From Photobacterium indicum (GTDB lineage: Bacteria; Pseudomonadota; Gammaproteobacteria; Enterobacterales; Vibrionaceae), in assembly GCF_003026215.1 (NCBI RefSeq), contig NZ_PYOC01000017.1, positions 1 to 64,000 on the forward strand: DNA of 64,000 nucleotides, given 5' to 3'. Numbering within the stretch: the stretch's first letter is position 1; every line of letters begins with the position of its first letter. Shown here piece after piece: positions 26,996-36,515 of the stretch. A program made the position numbers and the translations under genes. Below the pieces are notes generated by a model, which was given only the letters and a program-made list of their open reading frames with translations, did not search any database and was not told where the DNA came from.

Positions 26996-28456
26996 ATGTC
27001 TCAGATGATTGATCTTGAAAAGAATGAAGCAACTCTAAATGTTGCTACTCGCATTGAAGAAGATTTACTTGGTGAACGTCACGTTCCTGCTGACGCTTAC
27101 TGGGGTATCCACACACTTCGCGCTGTTGAAAACTTCAACATCTCAAGCACTACAATTTCTGACGTTCCTGATTTTGTTCGCGGTATGGTTTTCACTAAGA
27201 AAGCAGCTGCAATGGCGAACAAAGAGCTAGGCGCTATTCCTTCAGAAGTTGGTAACTACATCATCAAAGCATGTGATTTAATTCTAGACACTGGTAAGTG
27301 CATGGATCAATTCCCATCTGATGTTTTCCAAGGCGGTGCCGGTACTTCAGTGAACATGAACGCAAACGAAGTTATTGCTAACCTTGCTCTTGAACTGATG
27401 GGTAAAGATAAAGGCGAATACGACGTCGTTAACCCTAATGATCACGTAAACAAATCGCAATCAACTAACTGTGCGTACCCAACAGGCTTCCGTGTTGCTG
27501 TATACAACAGCATCATGACAATGATTGAAGCACTTGATTACCTAAAAGGTGCTTTCGACGCGAAAGATAAAGAATTCGCAGGCGTTTTAAAGATGGGTCG
27601 TACTCAGCTTCAAGATGCTGTACCAATGACTGTTGGTCAAGAGTTCCACGCATACTCAGTTCTTCTTAAAGAAGAAATCAAAAACCTTAAGTACACAGCA
27701 AACCTTCTACTTGAAGTGAACTTAGGTGCAACGGCTATCGGTACTGGCTTAAACGCTGCGACTGGTTACCAAGAACTTGCTGTTCAGCGTCTTGCTGAAA
27801 TCACTGGTCTACCATGTACACCAGCAGAAGATTTAATCGAAGCAACGTCTGACTGTGGCGCATACGTAATGATCCACGGTGCTCTTAAGCGTACTGCGGT
27901 TAAATTATCTAAGATTTGTAACGACTTACGTCTACTTTCTTCTGGTCCTCGTACAGGTTTGAACGAACTAAACCTACCAGAAATGCAGGCAGGTTCTTCA
28001 ATCATGCCAGCTAAAGTAAACCCAGTAATTCCTGAAGTAGTTAACCAAGTTTGCTTCAAGGTTATTGGTAACGACACTACAATTACTTTCGCAGCAGAAG
28101 CAGGTCAGCTTCAGTTGAACGTAATGGAACCGGTTATCGGTCAAGCATTGTTCGAATCTATTTCACTACTGAAAAATGCCTGTGTGAACCTACGTGATAA
28201 GTGCGTATCTGGTATCACAGTGAACAAAGAAGTATGTGAAAGTTACGTATTTAACTCAATCGGTATCGTGACTTACCTAAACCCATTCATTGGCCACCAC
28301 GAAGGTGACATTGTTGGTAAGATTTGTGCTGAAACAGGTAAAAACGTACGCGAAGTTGTACTTGAGCGTGGTCTTCTAACTGAAGAGCAACTAGACGACA
28401 TCTTCTCTGTACAGAACCTAATGCACCCAGAATACAAAGCGAAGCGTTATAACTAA
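26996..28456 (+). CDS. aspA: Aspartate ammonia-lyase
   Basis: This 486-aa aspartase interconverts L-aspartate and fumarate plus ammonia, feeding fumarate respiration. The fumarase/aspartase signature GSSIMPAKVNP is at about residues 331-341. RIEEDLLGERHVPADAYWGIHTLRA is the conserved opening. The chosen ATG (AAAGG upstream) gives about 15 residues before this block, longer than E. coli AspA. It is followed by dcuA, the antiporter that brings in aspartate and exports succinate, and lies in the same window as frdABCD. Confidence 0.97.
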   Translation: MSQMIDLEKNEATLNVATRIEEDLLGERHVPADAYWGIHTLRAVENFNISSTTISDVPDFVRGMVFTKKAAAMANKELGAIPSEVGNYIIKACDLILDTGKCMDQFPSDVFQGGAGTSVNMNANEVIANLALELMGKDKGEYDVVNPNDHVNKSQSTNCAYPTGFRVAVYNSIMTMIEALDYLKGAFDAKDKEFAGVLKMGRTQLQDAVPMTVGQEFHAYSVLLKEEIKNLKYTANLLLEVNLGATAIGTGLNAATGYQELAVQRLAEITGLPCTPAEDLIEATSDCGAYVMIHGALKRTAVKLSKICNDLRLLSSGPRTGLNELNLPEMQAGSSIMPAKVNPVIPEVVNQVCFKVIGNDTTITFAAEAGQLQLNVMEPVIGQALFESISLLKNACVNLRDKCVSGITVNKEVCESYVFNSIGIVTYLNPFIGHHEGDIVGKICAETGKNVREVVLERGLLTEEQLDDIFSVQNLMHPEYKAKRYN

Positions 28457-28487
28457 TTTATAACTAACGTAACCGCTAAATAATAAA

Positions 28488-28512
28488 GCGGGTTTTCAGG
28501 AAGGAAACCCGC
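28488..28512 (+). other. Intercistronic hairpin between aspA and dcuA
   Basis: The perfect 8-bp stem GCGGGTTT / AAACCCGC has a 9-nt loop and no T-tract. It is a candidate RNA-processing or partial-termination element that sets the aspA to dcuA ratio. Confidence 0.55.
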
Positions 28513-28581
28513 GCCTCCTTGCTACAAAATTCCCATTTATATTTTTTATTTATTTTTTAACTTAAAGACAGGACAAATCTA

Positions 28582-29889
28582 ATGATTGGTGTAGAACTAT
28601 TTGTTGTTCTCGCGTTTATTTATTTAGGCGCAAGAATTGGTGGTATTGGTATCGGTCTTGCCGGTGGTGCTGGTGTTATTGTGTTATCGCTATTTTTAGG
28701 GGTACCAACAAGCCAAGCATTTATTCCGGTTGATGTAATTTTAATTATCATGTCAGTTATCACAGCGATTGCAGCAATGCAGGTAGCGGGTGGTATGGAC
28801 TGGTTAGTTGAATTAGCAGAAAACTTCCTTCGAAAAAATCCTAAGCACATTACTTTTTATGCGCCAATCGTGACATATTTTATGACACTGATGGCGGGTA
28901 CAGGACACACTGCATTCTCTACCCTTCCAGTTATTGCTGAAGTAGCTAAAGAGCAAGGCATTCGTCCTTCACGTCCACTTTCTATTGCGGTTGTTGCATC
29001 TCAGATTGCGATTACTGCATCACCAATTTCAGCGGCTGTTGTTTTCTTCTCTGGTCTGCTTGAACCAATGGGCATTGGTTATCTAACACTGCTTGCGATT
29101 TGTATTCCAACAACGTTCATCGCATGTATGGTTGGTGCATTCGTTGCTAACTTCCTAGGCTGTGAACTAAAAGATGATCCTATATATCAAGATCGCCTAG
29201 CAAAAGGTCTTATCAAGCTTAAAGGTTCTGGTAAGCGTGAGATACTACCAACTGCGAAGCCTGCAACGTTCATCTTCCTTGGCGCAATCGCATTTGTTGT
29301 TTGCTACGCAGCAGCAATCTCAAGCTCTGTGGGTCTTATTGAGAACCCAGCGCTTGGTCGTAACGAAGCAATCATGACAGTTATGCTAGCAGCAGCTGCA
29401 GCTATCGTGACTTTTACAAAAATCGATGCGTCTAAAATTGCAGCAGCACCTACATTCCGCTCTGGTATGACAGCATGTATCTGTGTATTAGGTGTGGCAT
29501 GGTTAGGTTCTACATTCGTTAACTCACACGTTGATGGCATTAAAGAAGTAGCAGGTTCACTACTTAGTGACTACCCATGGATGCTAGCACTTATCTTGTT
29601 CCTTGCATCTATGTTGCTTTACTCTCAAGGTGCAACAACTACAGCTCTAATGCCTGCGGCATTGGCTATCGGTGTTGCTCCTCTTACTGCTATCGCATCT
29701 TTTGCAGCAGTAAGTGCGCTGTTCGTACTACCTACTTACCCAACGCTACTAGCAGCGGTTGAGATGGATGACACAGGCTCTACACGTATCGGTAACCTTG
29801 TATTTAACCACCCATTCTTTATTCCAGGTGTGGTAACTATCTCTACGTCAGTAGGGCTAGGCTTCTTGATTGGCGGAATTATTCTTTAA
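28582..29889 (+). CDS. dcuA: Anaerobic C4-dicarboxylate antiporter DcuA
   Basis: This 435-aa inner-membrane transporter has about ten hydrophobic segments. DcuA exchanges aspartate or fumarate for succinate during anaerobic growth. The N-terminus MIGVELFVVLAFIYLGARIGGIGIGLAGG and the block MTLMAGTGHTAFSTLPVIAEVAKE are characteristic. An AGGA ribosome site precedes the ATG. It is second gene after aspA. Confidence 0.96.
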   Translation: MIGVELFVVLAFIYLGARIGGIGIGLAGGAGVIVLSLFLGVPTSQAFIPVDVILIIMSVITAIAAMQVAGGMDWLVELAENFLRKNPKHITFYAPIVTYFMTLMAGTGHTAFSTLPVIAEVAKEQGIRPSRPLSIAVVASQIAITASPISAAVVFFSGLLEPMGIGYLTLLAICIPTTFIACMVGAFVANFLGCELKDDPIYQDRLAKGLIKLKGSGKREILPTAKPATFIFLGAIAFVVCYAAAISSSVGLIENPALGRNEAIMTVMLAAAAAIVTFTKIDASKIAAAPTFRSGMTACICVLGVAWLGSTFVNSHVDGIKEVAGSLLSDYPWMLALILFLASMLLYSQGATTTALMPAALAIGVAPLTAIASFAAVSALFVLPTYPTLLAAVEMDDTGSTRIGNLVFNHPFFIPGVVTISTSVGLGFLIGGIIL

Positions 29890-29912
29890 TCGCTAAACAA
29901 GCACATACAACT

Positions 29913-29940
29913 AAGGCTACCCTCGGGTAGCCTTTTTCTT
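29913..29940 (+). terminator. Intrinsic terminator of aspA-dcuA
   Basis: The stem AAGGCTACCC / GGGTAGCCTT is followed by TTTCTT, 23 bases after dcuA. Confidence 0.88.
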
Positions 29941-30271
29941 TTATAGATACATTAGGGCATGTAGTTATTTTGATTAGTATCAAATGACAATAAATAGTCA
30001 GTCGATGCTAGATAAATACAGAGATAATACGACATGCTAGAGATATCAAAGGTTGAGTAGAAGAGGTATTGAAGACAGCAAGATGTGCCAGATGATGATT
30101 TCGAAGACGTAGATTGAGCAGGTTGCTCACAAAGCAGTAAAGTGAAGAATTAAATCTCCGCCCCATCCTAGGGCGAAGACCATGAACAAACACGGATTCC
30201 CATCGTCTTTGTTCGAGCCAAACAAGCTATTATTCCCCAACAACTTATTTGATATGTCTCAGTTTGTTACA
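29941..30271. other. Gene-free region between dcuA and the LysR gene
   Basis: About 330 bases hold no supported gene. A minus-strand open frame (30008-30193, 61 codons) has no ribosome site or family. The region could hold a small RNA, since it ends in a strong hairpin at 30272-30300, but nothing else supports that. Confidence 0.4.
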
Positions 30272-30300
30272 GTTCAGGCTTAAGACAGGAAAGCCTGAAC
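30272..30300 (+). other. Strong hairpin upstream of the LysR gene
   Basis: The perfect 10-bp stem GTTCAGGCTT / AAGCCTGAAC has a 9-nt loop and no following T-tract. It may be a leader structure of the regulator gene or the end of an unrecognised transcript. Confidence 0.5.
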
Positions 30301-30348
30301 ACTTATAATAGTAGATTAGATAAGCCCTGCGATAGAGGTAAAAGCGTT

Positions 30349-31266
30349 ATGCAGCGATGCAAAAATGGTATGAAGCTAGACGACCTACGCGCTCTAATTG
30401 CGATAGCCCAGCATGGAAGTTTTAGAGCAGCAGCCAATGCGTTAGACATCCCCCCTGCGACCCTGAGCCGTCGATTACAACGACTAGAAGATACGCTTGG
30501 CAGCCAACTGGTTATTCGCGATAGCCGCAATGTGGCCTTAACCCCATTAGGGCAAAATTACTTTGAACGCTGCCAGCCATTGCTTGACGAATTACAAGCC
30601 ACGACCAGCGAATTAATGGATACCAGCAGCTCGAACCCGAGAGGGGCGTTGCGTATCTCTGCCCCTGTTGGTTTGCTAACGTATCAACTCATGCCATTGT
30701 TCAATCAGTTTTTGGCACTTTACCCAGAAGTCACACTTTCGCTTAATCATTTATCGAATCAACACCATGATTACAGCCCAGAGCAATACGACGTTGTTTT
30801 TCGGGTGGGGCAGCAGCCCAACTCGAGCTTTGCCGCCGCTAAAATTGGCGAATCACAACGTACCCTCGTCGCATCATCAAACTACCTTTCGCAGTATGGT
30901 ACACCGCATCACCCTGATGAATTAAACCACCATTCCCGCTTGGCTACAGTGCCAGAATTTGAGTGGGCACTCACTTATAAAACTGATGTTACACACCCAG
31001 AAACGATCTGGGTCAACTCCCCTGTACGTATGGCAATTGCCGATTTAAATAGTGTAAAACAAGCAGCAATAAGCGGGTTAGGTATCGCATGTTTACCTAA
31101 CTATGTAGTAGCAGACGCCCTAGAAAAAGCCACTCTCACCACCATGATGGATGACTGGTATTCCCCACCACGTCCCATTTATATGCTGTATCAACGCTTG
31201 GGGTATGTACCAAACCATATCACGTGTTTTATCGATTTCATGCGAAATGCACTTGCAGGAACATAA
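30349..31266 (+). CDS. LysR-family transcriptional regulator
   Basis: The 305-aa protein has an N-terminal winged helix-turn-helix (LDDLRALIAIAQHGSFRAAANALDIPPATLSRRLQRLEDTLG, about residues 9-52). It is followed by a periplasmic-binding-protein-like effector domain starting near GALRISAPVGL. This layout fits the LysR subgroup that includes many orphan regulators. The effector and targets are unknown. The ATG at 30349 is chosen for the AGAGG upstream. An ATG seven codons later (30370) also fits the family but has no ribosome site. It lies between dcuA and dsbD on the same strand. Confidence 0.85.
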   Translation: MQRCKNGMKLDDLRALIAIAQHGSFRAAANALDIPPATLSRRLQRLEDTLGSQLVIRDSRNVALTPLGQNYFERCQPLLDELQATTSELMDTSSSNPRGALRISAPVGLLTYQLMPLFNQFLALYPEVTLSLNHLSNQHHDYSPEQYDVVFRVGQQPNSSFAAAKIGESQRTLVASSNYLSQYGTPHHPDELNHHSRLATVPEFEWALTYKTDVTHPETIWVNSPVRMAIADLNSVKQAAISGLGIACLPNYVVADALEKATLTTMMDDWYSPPRPIYMLYQRLGYVPNHITCFIDFMRNALAGT

Positions 31267-31426
31267 ATTGATTGCCCAACAATGAAACCAATATGTTTAA
31301 AAGGCGGTCCTAGAGAGTATAGTTACGGTAATGGTACTAATGAGAACGACACGTTAATGCCATTAATATGTTCCTAATGGATATAATAGCCTAATCAGGG
31401 ATCACCTGTAGAAGAGTCAAATAAGC

Positions 31427-33337
31427 ATGATTGGATTGAACAAAAATCGCGGGATACCCCGCATCGTTTCCCTCTTTTTAATACTGGGAACTCTGCTAAT
31501 TAGTGTGTTTAGCTTGCCGATACGGGCTGAATTTTCGCTATCAGGGCTCTTCGGTGATACCCAAAGCACCAGCAAATTTGTCACAGTTGATGAAGCCTTT
31601 CCGTTTAATTTTAGCCAACAAGGTGATCGTGTTTACCTTGATTGGCAAGTTAAACCGGGTTACTACCTGTATCAACATCAATTATCTGTTACCGGCAATA
31701 ATGCACAGCTAGGTCAGGTTGATATCCCTCCTGGTAAGCCATACAAAGATGAGTTCTTTGGCCAAGTCAATATTTATACCGACCCACTAACAGTGACAGT
31801 GCCCATTCTTGAAGCCACCAATAACTCGACAATCACCGTGCGTTATCAAGGCTGTGCCAAGGCTGGATTTTGCTACCCGCCAGAAATCCGTCAAGTACCG
31901 CTATCAGCTGTTATCGGCTCAAAAGCAAAAGTGAGTACTAACACACCAGATAGCATAGATACTCGTGAAGGTACTGACCAGCAGGCTCAAACGTCTGCCA
32001 TAACACCAACAGTACAACCAACCAATACTTCAAGCCTTGCCGCAACAAACTCGGCAACGACTGCAGCACCTGCCACGCAACAAGATCAACTGGCTAGCGA
32101 TCTGGCTGCTCAATGGTGGACCCCCTTCTTGTTCCTTGCTTTAGGTGTCGGTTTAGCGTTTACGCCATGTGTACTTCCGATGTACCCAATCCTGACCGGT
32201 ATTGTGTTAGGGGGCGGTAAACTTAGCCAAGGTCGGGCATTTCGACTGGCCTTTATTTATGTGCAAGGCATGGCGCTGACATACACCTTATTAGGGTTAG
32301 TGGTTGCTTCTGCTGGCATGCAATTCCAAGCAGCACTGCAGCACCCTTATGTATTAATTGCATTAAGTGTCATGTTTGTATTACTTGCACTGTCTATGTT
32401 TGGGGCTTATACCTTACAGCTGCCAAGCAGTGTGCAAACATGGTTAAGTGGCCTAAGCAACAAGCAGCAAGGTGGCAGTGTCGGTGGCGTATTTGCCATG
32501 GGGGCTATTTCTGGCTTAGTCTGCTCACCATGCACGACAGCCCCATTATCTGGCGCGCTAATGTATGTCGCGCAAAGTGGCGATTTGCTAACGGGAGCCG
32601 TAGCCTTGTATGCACTCGCCATCGGTATGGGGATCCCTCTGGTTCTTGCTGCAATGTTTGGCAATAAGCTGCTACCTAAAGCTGGCAACTGGATGAACCA
32701 TGTAAAAATATTCTTCGGGTTTATTTTATTAGCCGTGCCTATTTTCTTACTAGAGCGTATTTTACCGCATCAGTGGGTGCCTTATTTATGGTCTGCATTG
32801 GGCATTGCAGCATTTGGTTGGTTGTATCACATCAAAACCACCATGCCGGCATCATGGCGTAGCAGTACATTGGCTGTTGTGGCTATCTTAGGGTTATTCA
32901 TTGCAACCCAGCCGTTGTATCAAGCTATTACTGGCACACAACCAGCAGCAACAAGTGAGTCAAATAACATAGAATTTCAACGTGTCGCTAATATCGACGA
33001 GCTTAATAGCGCATTAGCTGCGGCAAAAGCACAAGGCAAACCCGTGATGTTAGATTTTTACGCAGATTGGTGTGTGGCGTGTAAAGAGTTTGAAAAGTAC
33101 ACCTTCCATGATGCTTCGGTTATGCCCGAGCTAAACAAGTTTGTTTTGCTGCAGGCGGATGTGACAAAAAGCTCACCACAAGACATTAAGCTACTACAGG
33201 AACTAGACGTACTAGGCTTACCGACTCTCGATTTCTGGGATGGTCAGGGAAACCGAGTGCCTAATGCTCGATTGACGGGGTTTATGAAAGCTAAACCCTT
33301 TCTCAAGCACTTAAATAAGCAACAACTCGCTAACTGA
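31427..33337 (+). CDS. dsbD: Thiol:disulfide interchange protein DsbD
   Basis: This 636-aa inner-membrane protein carries electrons from cytoplasmic thioredoxin to periplasmic DsbC/DsbG and the cytochrome-c maturation pathway. A signal peptide leads to the periplasmic alpha domain with Cys143 and Cys149 (GCAKAGFCYPP). A Ser/Thr/Ala/Gln-rich linker follows, then a transmembrane beta domain with redox cysteines in FTPCVLPMYP and VCSPCTTAP. The C-terminal thioredoxin-like gamma domain has ADWCVACKEFEKYTF. The aspA-dcuA-dsbD order resembles other gammaproteobacteria, here interrupted by a LysR gene. Confidence 0.95.
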   Translation: MIGLNKNRGIPRIVSLFLILGTLLISVFSLPIRAEFSLSGLFGDTQSTSKFVTVDEAFPFNFSQQGDRVYLDWQVKPGYYLYQHQLSVTGNNAQLGQVDIPPGKPYKDEFFGQVNIYTDPLTVTVPILEATNNSTITVRYQGCAKAGFCYPPEIRQVPLSAVIGSKAKVSTNTPDSIDTREGTDQQAQTSAITPTVQPTNTSSLAATNSATTAAPATQQDQLASDLAAQWWTPFLFLALGVGLAFTPCVLPMYPILTGIVLGGGKLSQGRAFRLAFIYVQGMALTYTLLGLVVASAGMQFQAALQHPYVLIALSVMFVLLALSMFGAYTLQLPSSVQTWLSGLSNKQQGGSVGGVFAMGAISGLVCSPCTTAPLSGALMYVAQSGDLLTGAVALYALAIGMGIPLVLAAMFGNKLLPKAGNWMNHVKIFFGFILLAVPIFLLERILPHQWVPYLWSALGIAAFGWLYHIKTTMPASWRSSTLAVVAILGLFIATQPLYQAITGTQPAATSESNNIEFQRVANIDELNSALAAAKAQGKPVMLDFYADWCVACKEFEKYTFHDASVMPELNKFVLLQADVTKSSPQDIKLLQELDVLGLPTLDFWDGQGNRVPNARLTGFMKAKPFLKHLNKQQLAN

Positions 33338-33353
33338 ATCAGATAACAGCGAT

Positions 33354-33384
33354 AAAAAAAGAGCACATAATGTGCTCTTTTTTA
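33354..33384. terminator. Bidirectional terminator between dsbD and the GGDEF gene
   Basis: AAAAAAAGAGCACA / TGTGCTCTTTTTT with a 3-nt loop and A/T tracts on both sides serves the converging genes. Confidence 0.92.
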
Positions 33385-33398
33385 TACTCAATGATTAT

Positions 33399-34547
33399 TC
33401 AACGATACTTTACGGGATCATAATACGACACGCTATCTGCGCACTTCTGCGGCTCATCAAGGTTTAGCTGGCTGCGAGCATCCCGCATATACCTGCGCAT
33501 TGTTCTCACATTTACATTTGGTGCCCATTCCACAATGGTAATCATAACGGCCATTGGTTGTTCTAACTCCCCTTTCACCAACATATCACAGCAACGATGG
33601 ACATGCCTTTGCATACGCTCGGCAACAATTTCTGCACCGGAAGCATCGGTATCTGGCAGCAATAAAGCAAATTCACTGCTACCGACACGGGCAATAAAAT
33701 CCCGTGGGCGATACACCCCGCGCCGTAAGCCTTTGGTGGCGCGCTTAAGTAAATCGTCACAAGCCTGATGACCACATGTCATGGCATACAAATGCATCGG
33801 CTCAATATTAATCATCATCACGGTGAGATCACTGTTATGACGGCGAGCGGCCATCATTTCCCGATCCAGCATTAGCTCAAAGTGTTTATCATTTTGCAGC
33901 CCAGTAACCAGATCGATCAAGGCCACCGATGCCAGCTCCTTACGTAAACGCTTCTCTTCAAATTCATGCCAGACTGAAGCATGAAACCAATGATAGAGAC
34001 ACTCTCGCACCACAATAATAATGATCAGTCGGCTACCCATACTCAGAAATGTTATCGCATTATTGGTACCACCAAAGTACATATCCGTTACTAATAACGA
34101 ACAGAGGATAGGTAAAACTGCCAAATACAGTGCAGGTCGATAACTAAAAAACGCAATGACCGAAAGAAATATAAACAGATCACTGTAAGCATAAACGCTA
34201 AAAAAGTGAGATTGCTGGATCAGTAATGGAAAGAGCAGCGCCCATCCACCACCCAATAAACACGCCAGCGCGACGGAAACACTTTGCCAGCGCACTTTAA
34301 ATGGTACAGCCTGAACAACGAGCCAGAGCACAGAGGAAATAATACCAATCACCGCAACAAATCCACTAAAAGCAGATTTACTCGAACTGGTCGCCGTTGG
34401 CACCAACCAAAACAACTCTACGGCTACTAACGCTAATAACAATACCGAAGTACCAATAATTAACTTCCAGCCCTGCTCTTGGCGTTGAAATTGTTGTTGC
34501 TCAAAATAACGCTGGCCATCATTTCGTTGATCAATTTTTCGGATCAT
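33399..34547 (-). CDS. Membrane protein with degenerate GGDEF domain
   Basis: The 382-aa protein has about five or six transmembrane helices (residues 28-185) followed by a GGDEF domain (about 205-370). The opening DLVTGLQND and CGHQACDDLL blocks are present. The active-site signature is GSSEF (289-293) instead of GGDEF/GGEEF, so the metal-binding acidic residue is Ser. The inhibitory I-site RxxD (R280-P-R-D283) is kept at exactly the right spacing, five residues before the signature. It is therefore probably not a diguanylate cyclase but may bind c-di-GMP as a receptor. That role is inferred. It is divergent from crbR. Confidence 0.87.
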   Translation of the reverse strand: MIRKIDQRNDGQRYFEQQQFQRQEQGWKLIIGTSVLLLALVAVELFWLVPTATSSSKSAFSGFVAVIGIISSVLWLVVQAVPFKVRWQSVSVALACLLGGGWALLFPLLIQQSHFFSVYAYSDLFIFLSVIAFFSYRPALYLAVLPILCSLLVTDMYFGGTNNAITFLSMGSRLIIIIVVRECLYHWFHASVWHEFEEKRLRKELASVALIDLVTGLQNDKHFELMLDREMMAARRHNSDLTVMMINIEPMHLYAMTCGHQACDDLLKRATKGLRRGVYRPRDFIARVGSSEFALLLPDTDASGAEIVAERMQRHVHRCCDMLVKGELEQPMAVMITIVEWAPNVNVRTMRRYMRDARSQLNLDEPQKCADSVSYYDPVKYR

Positions 34548-34740
34548 CTATTGATTCATTAATAATTACATTCCCTCATAACATAGCGACTATATGTTTG
34601 AACAACTTAACTACAATTTCATCATGCATTACATCACGGTTAACCAAAGGACTGATCCAGCTCTTATCTTGAGTGTTAACAAATTGATCTGGTTTTATAG
34701 CAGTGATAGCGTAACTAAAAAGAATAATGAAAAGGTAGCC

Positions 34741-35376
34741 ATGGACGCTCAATACACGATTGTTATCGCTGATGATCACCCCTTGTTTCGTAATGCACTT
34801 TTTCAATCGGTGCATATGGCGATCAGTGGTGCCAATCTACTCGAAGCTGAATCGCTTGATACTCTGCTCAGCTTATTAGAGAAAGAACATGATGTAGATT
34901 TATTGCTGCTCGATTTAAAAATGCCGGGCGCGAATGGCATGTCAGGCTTAATTCAACTGCGTAACCAATATCCAGACCTACCCATCGTCGTGATATCTGC
35001 CAGTGAAGAGATTACGGTTGTAAAGCAGGTTCGCAGCCATGGGGCATTTGGCTTTATTCCTAAATCAAGTGATATGCGCGCGCTAATCAGCGCTCTACAT
35101 CAAGTACTCGAAGGAGAACCCTTTTTTCCTGAAGGGCTCGGGGATGAAGATGATGAAATTAATGACCTTGCCCAGAAAATAGCCTCACTAACTCCCCAGC
35201 AATATAAAGTGTTATGCATGCTGTCTGATGGTTTGCTTAATAAGCAAATTGCGTATGAGTTGAATGTATCAGAAGCAACAATCAAAGCTCACATGACCGC
35301 TATTTTTCGCAAGCTCGGGGTTAAGAATCGTACTCAAGCCGTGATCATATTACAGCAAATGGATTTAACCCAATAG
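34741..35376 (+). CDS. crbR: LuxR-type response regulator, probable CrbR
   Basis: The 211-aa protein has an N-terminal receiver (acidic pair Asp11/Asp12, phosphoacceptor Asp58 in LLLLDLKMPG, Lys108) and a C-terminal LuxR/NarL-type helix-turn-helix (about 147-200, LTPQQYKVLCMLSDGLLNKQIAYELNVSEATIKAHM). CrbR is the partner of the transporter-like kinase CrbS and activates acs in vibrios. The assignment rests on architecture and on co-location with crbS and acs. The ATG at 34741 has AAAGGT upstream. Upstream in-frame codons from 34594 have no support. Confidence 0.85.
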   Translation: MDAQYTIVIADDHPLFRNALFQSVHMAISGANLLEAESLDTLLSLLEKEHDVDLLLLDLKMPGANGMSGLIQLRNQYPDLPIVVISASEEITVVKQVRSHGAFGFIPKSSDMRALISALHQVLEGEPFFPEGLGDEDDEINDLAQKIASLTPQQYKVLCMLSDGLLNKQIAYELNVSEATIKAHMTAIFRKLGVKNRTQAVIILQQMDLTQ

Positions 35377-35387
35377 GTTATAAAAGC

Positions 35388-35421
35388 ATCAGGTATTAAT
35401 TTATCTTCGTTGATACCTGAT
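35388..35421 (+). other. Hairpin downstream of crbR
   Basis: The perfect 9-bp stem ATCAGGTAT / ATACCTGAT has a 16-nt loop and starts 11 bases after the crbR stop. There is no T-tract. The rest of the gap to 35679 is AT-rich and shows no gene. Confidence 0.5.
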
Positions 35422-35679
35422 AATAACCTTCAAACCAGCCCCCTAAACAGCGACTTCAACTCGATTCCATTTAAAACCAACCAAGAACACAACAATCACT
35501 CATTAGCCACTGTAAATAGTGGGGCTTTATCCGAACATGATAAATTTAAATACAATTTAATATCAAAATAATCCCATTAAAAGCATCTATTTTTGCTAAC
35601 ATCATTAATATCATAAAAAAAACCAGCAAAAAGTAATTATTCTTTCACGTCATTAACAGTTTTAATCTAGGGGGTTATT

Positions 35680-36312
35680 TTGCTCAGCGTCCTTTTCACT
35701 CAGTTCGTCCTCATTTGGGCTGTTGTCGATCCTATCGGCTCAGTGCCCGTATACCTTGCTCAAACCAGCCACCTGAATGCACAACAGCGCCGCTTAGTCG
35801 CACTAAAAGCTATTGCTATCTCTGCCGGCATTTTATTGTTCTTTATTATTATCGGTCAGATATTACTGGAAGCGATGCAGATTCCCCTACCCGCCTTCCA
35901 AGCTGCCGGAGGGCTTGTTCTGCTACTTTTTGCCCTAACCATGATCTTTGGCGAAGGTAAAGTTGATCAAGAATGTAAGCTAAGCGAACAAGAGGTCCAG
36001 CACTCTGAACTCGGTAGTTTAGCGGTGTACCCTTTAGCCGTGCCTTCCATTGCATCACCAGGAGCCATGATGGCAGTGGTGATGCTAACGGATAACAACC
36101 GTTATTCGCTGGGCGATCAAATGATCACGACATTGGTGATGCTGAGTGTTTTATTAGTCACGTTGTTATTGATGCTTGGGGCAAATAAAATCCAGAAATA
36201 TATCGGCAATGTAGGGGCAGCTATTATCAGCCGAGTGATGGGCTTGATCCTTGCCGCAGTAGCAGTAAACAATCTGCTGATTGGCATCAAAGATTTTTAT
36301 TTAATGACTTAG
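35680..36312 (+). CDS. MarC-family integral membrane protein
   Basis: The 210-aa protein has six hydrophobic segments and the MarC/UPF0056 pattern (FVLIWAVVDPIGSVPVYLAQTS, YPLAVPSIASPGAMMAVVML, SRVMGLILAAVAVNNLLIGI). Family members, including E. coli YhgN and YchE, have no firmly established function despite the old link to multiple antibiotic resistance. The start is TTG at 35680 with AGGGGG upstream; no ATG is available nearby. It lies between crbR and the symporter operon and has its own terminator. Confidence 0.85.
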   Translation: MLSVLFTQFVLIWAVVDPIGSVPVYLAQTSHLNAQQRRLVALKAIAISAGILLFFIIIGQILLEAMQIPLPAFQAAGGLVLLLFALTMIFGEGKVDQECKLSEQEVQHSELGSLAVYPLAVPSIASPGAMMAVVMLTDNNRYSLGDQMITTLVMLSVLLVTLLLMLGANKIQKYIGNVGAAIISRVMGLILAAVAVNNLLIGIKDFYLMT

Positions 36313-36366
36313 ACCTTTGGCTAACACAACAAGTTATTAACATACTGATTATCCATCTCACCTCAC

Positions 36367-36395
36367 AAAATCGCCTGTTTCTGGGCGATTTTTCA
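36367..36395 (+). terminator. Intrinsic terminator of the marC-like gene
   Basis: The 9-bp stem AAAATCGCC / GGCGATTTT with a 3' T-tract lies 54 bases after the stop. Confidence 0.85.
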
Positions 36396-36515
36396 GTTTC
36401 TAACACGACTAAAGTTGCACTGTTTACTTGTGGGATCGTTGCTATTGTCTTTCTGTAACATTTTATTAACGCGCAATTTGCCGCGATTATTAACATGACG
36501 TGTAAGGAGATGACA

